DNA of 48,721 nucleotides from a virus, in the IMG/VR virus record IMGVR_UViG_3300035698_007841, positions 1 through 48,721 of that record. One strand, given 5' to 3'. Each line of letters starts with the position of its first letter. Within the stretch, counting starts at the first letter, position 1. The notes under the pieces were generated by a model. The model had not been told where the DNA came from, did not search any database, and worked only from the letters and a program-made list of their open reading frames with translations. Both the position numbers and the translations under genes were made by a program. This document shows, in pieces, positions 48,694 to 48,721 of this stretch.

Positions 48694-48721
48694 AATAACT
48701 TTGGGCCCTTAAAGCCAATTA
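48595..48721. repeat. Terminal direct repeat, right copy (circle join)
   Basis: Identical to bases 1-127. It holds the 5' part of the neuB-like gene. See the left copy for interpretation. Confidence 0.9.

Overview
The window is a complete or near-complete genome of a tailed, probably short-tailed (podovirus-like), double-stranded DNA phage. Bases 1-127 are identical to bases 48595-48721, so the contig closes on itself into a circle of 48,594 bp. An exact 127-base overlap is what an assembler leaves on a circular or circularly permuted molecule. Every gene I can support lies on the minus strand, so the map reads from high to low coordinates, and many neighbours overlap by 1-4 nt (ATGA or TAATG). 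I saw no tRNA, rRNA, integrase, CRISPR array or insertion sequence.

In transcription order: (1) 40.4-30.2 kb, packaging and head: small and large terminase, portal, scaffold-like protein, decoration-like protein, major capsid protein and a beta-helix protein. (2) 30.2-27.7 kb: four tandem paralogues of an MptE/DUF115-like Rossmann protein. (3) 27.7-16.9 kb: tail, fibre and internal virion proteins, several with N-terminal signal peptides or anchors. (4) 16.8-10.7 kb: one 2057-residue polyvalent protein with two ADP-ribosyltransferase-like regions, a zincin-like motif and an adenine methyltransferase domain. (5) 10.7-9.2 kb, lysis: two small membrane proteins, an Amidase_3 enzyme and a CHAP-like enzyme. 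(6) 9.1-0.8 kb, DNA metabolism: RecB-like nuclease, SSB-like protein, a sigma region-4-like miniprotein, a replication initiator candidate, a C5-methyltransferase-like protein, DnaQ-like exonuclease, DnaB-like ATPase, HNH protein, RecA, VRR-NUC nuclease and HU. No DNA polymerase, primase or RNA polymerase was recognised. (7) 0.8 kb through the circle join to 42.9 kb: a nonulosonic (sialic-like) acid set (NeuB, NeuC-type epimerase, NeuA), a D-2-hydroxyacid dehydrogenase, two methyltransferases and small regulators. (8) 42.9-40.4 kb: accessory small genes, many with Cys zinc-ribbon motifs, and one moron-like unit with a structured leader and its own terminator.

The host is not certain. Fibre repeats of the GNVGIGTTSP type, Ser/Thr/Ala-rich 'ATST' linkers, Sec-type leaders on fibre proteins and a secreted 3D-domain protein remind me of Patescibacteria (CPR, Parcubacteria-like) genomes, but this is inference from recall. 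The standard genetic code is used. Most structural genes lack a clear Shine-Dalgarno sequence, while the unit at 41.8-42.5 kb has strong ones, which suggests a different origin.

The most unusual signals are: a sigma70-type promoter followed by a leader with mutually exclusive long-range and terminator-like hairpins ahead of the capsid genes (32969-33156); paired hairpins with complementary loops just upstream of the four paralogues (30200-30245); the nonulosonate genes together with those paralogues, which might form a glycan-modification system; and a branched RNA leader on the moron-like unit (42582-42728).
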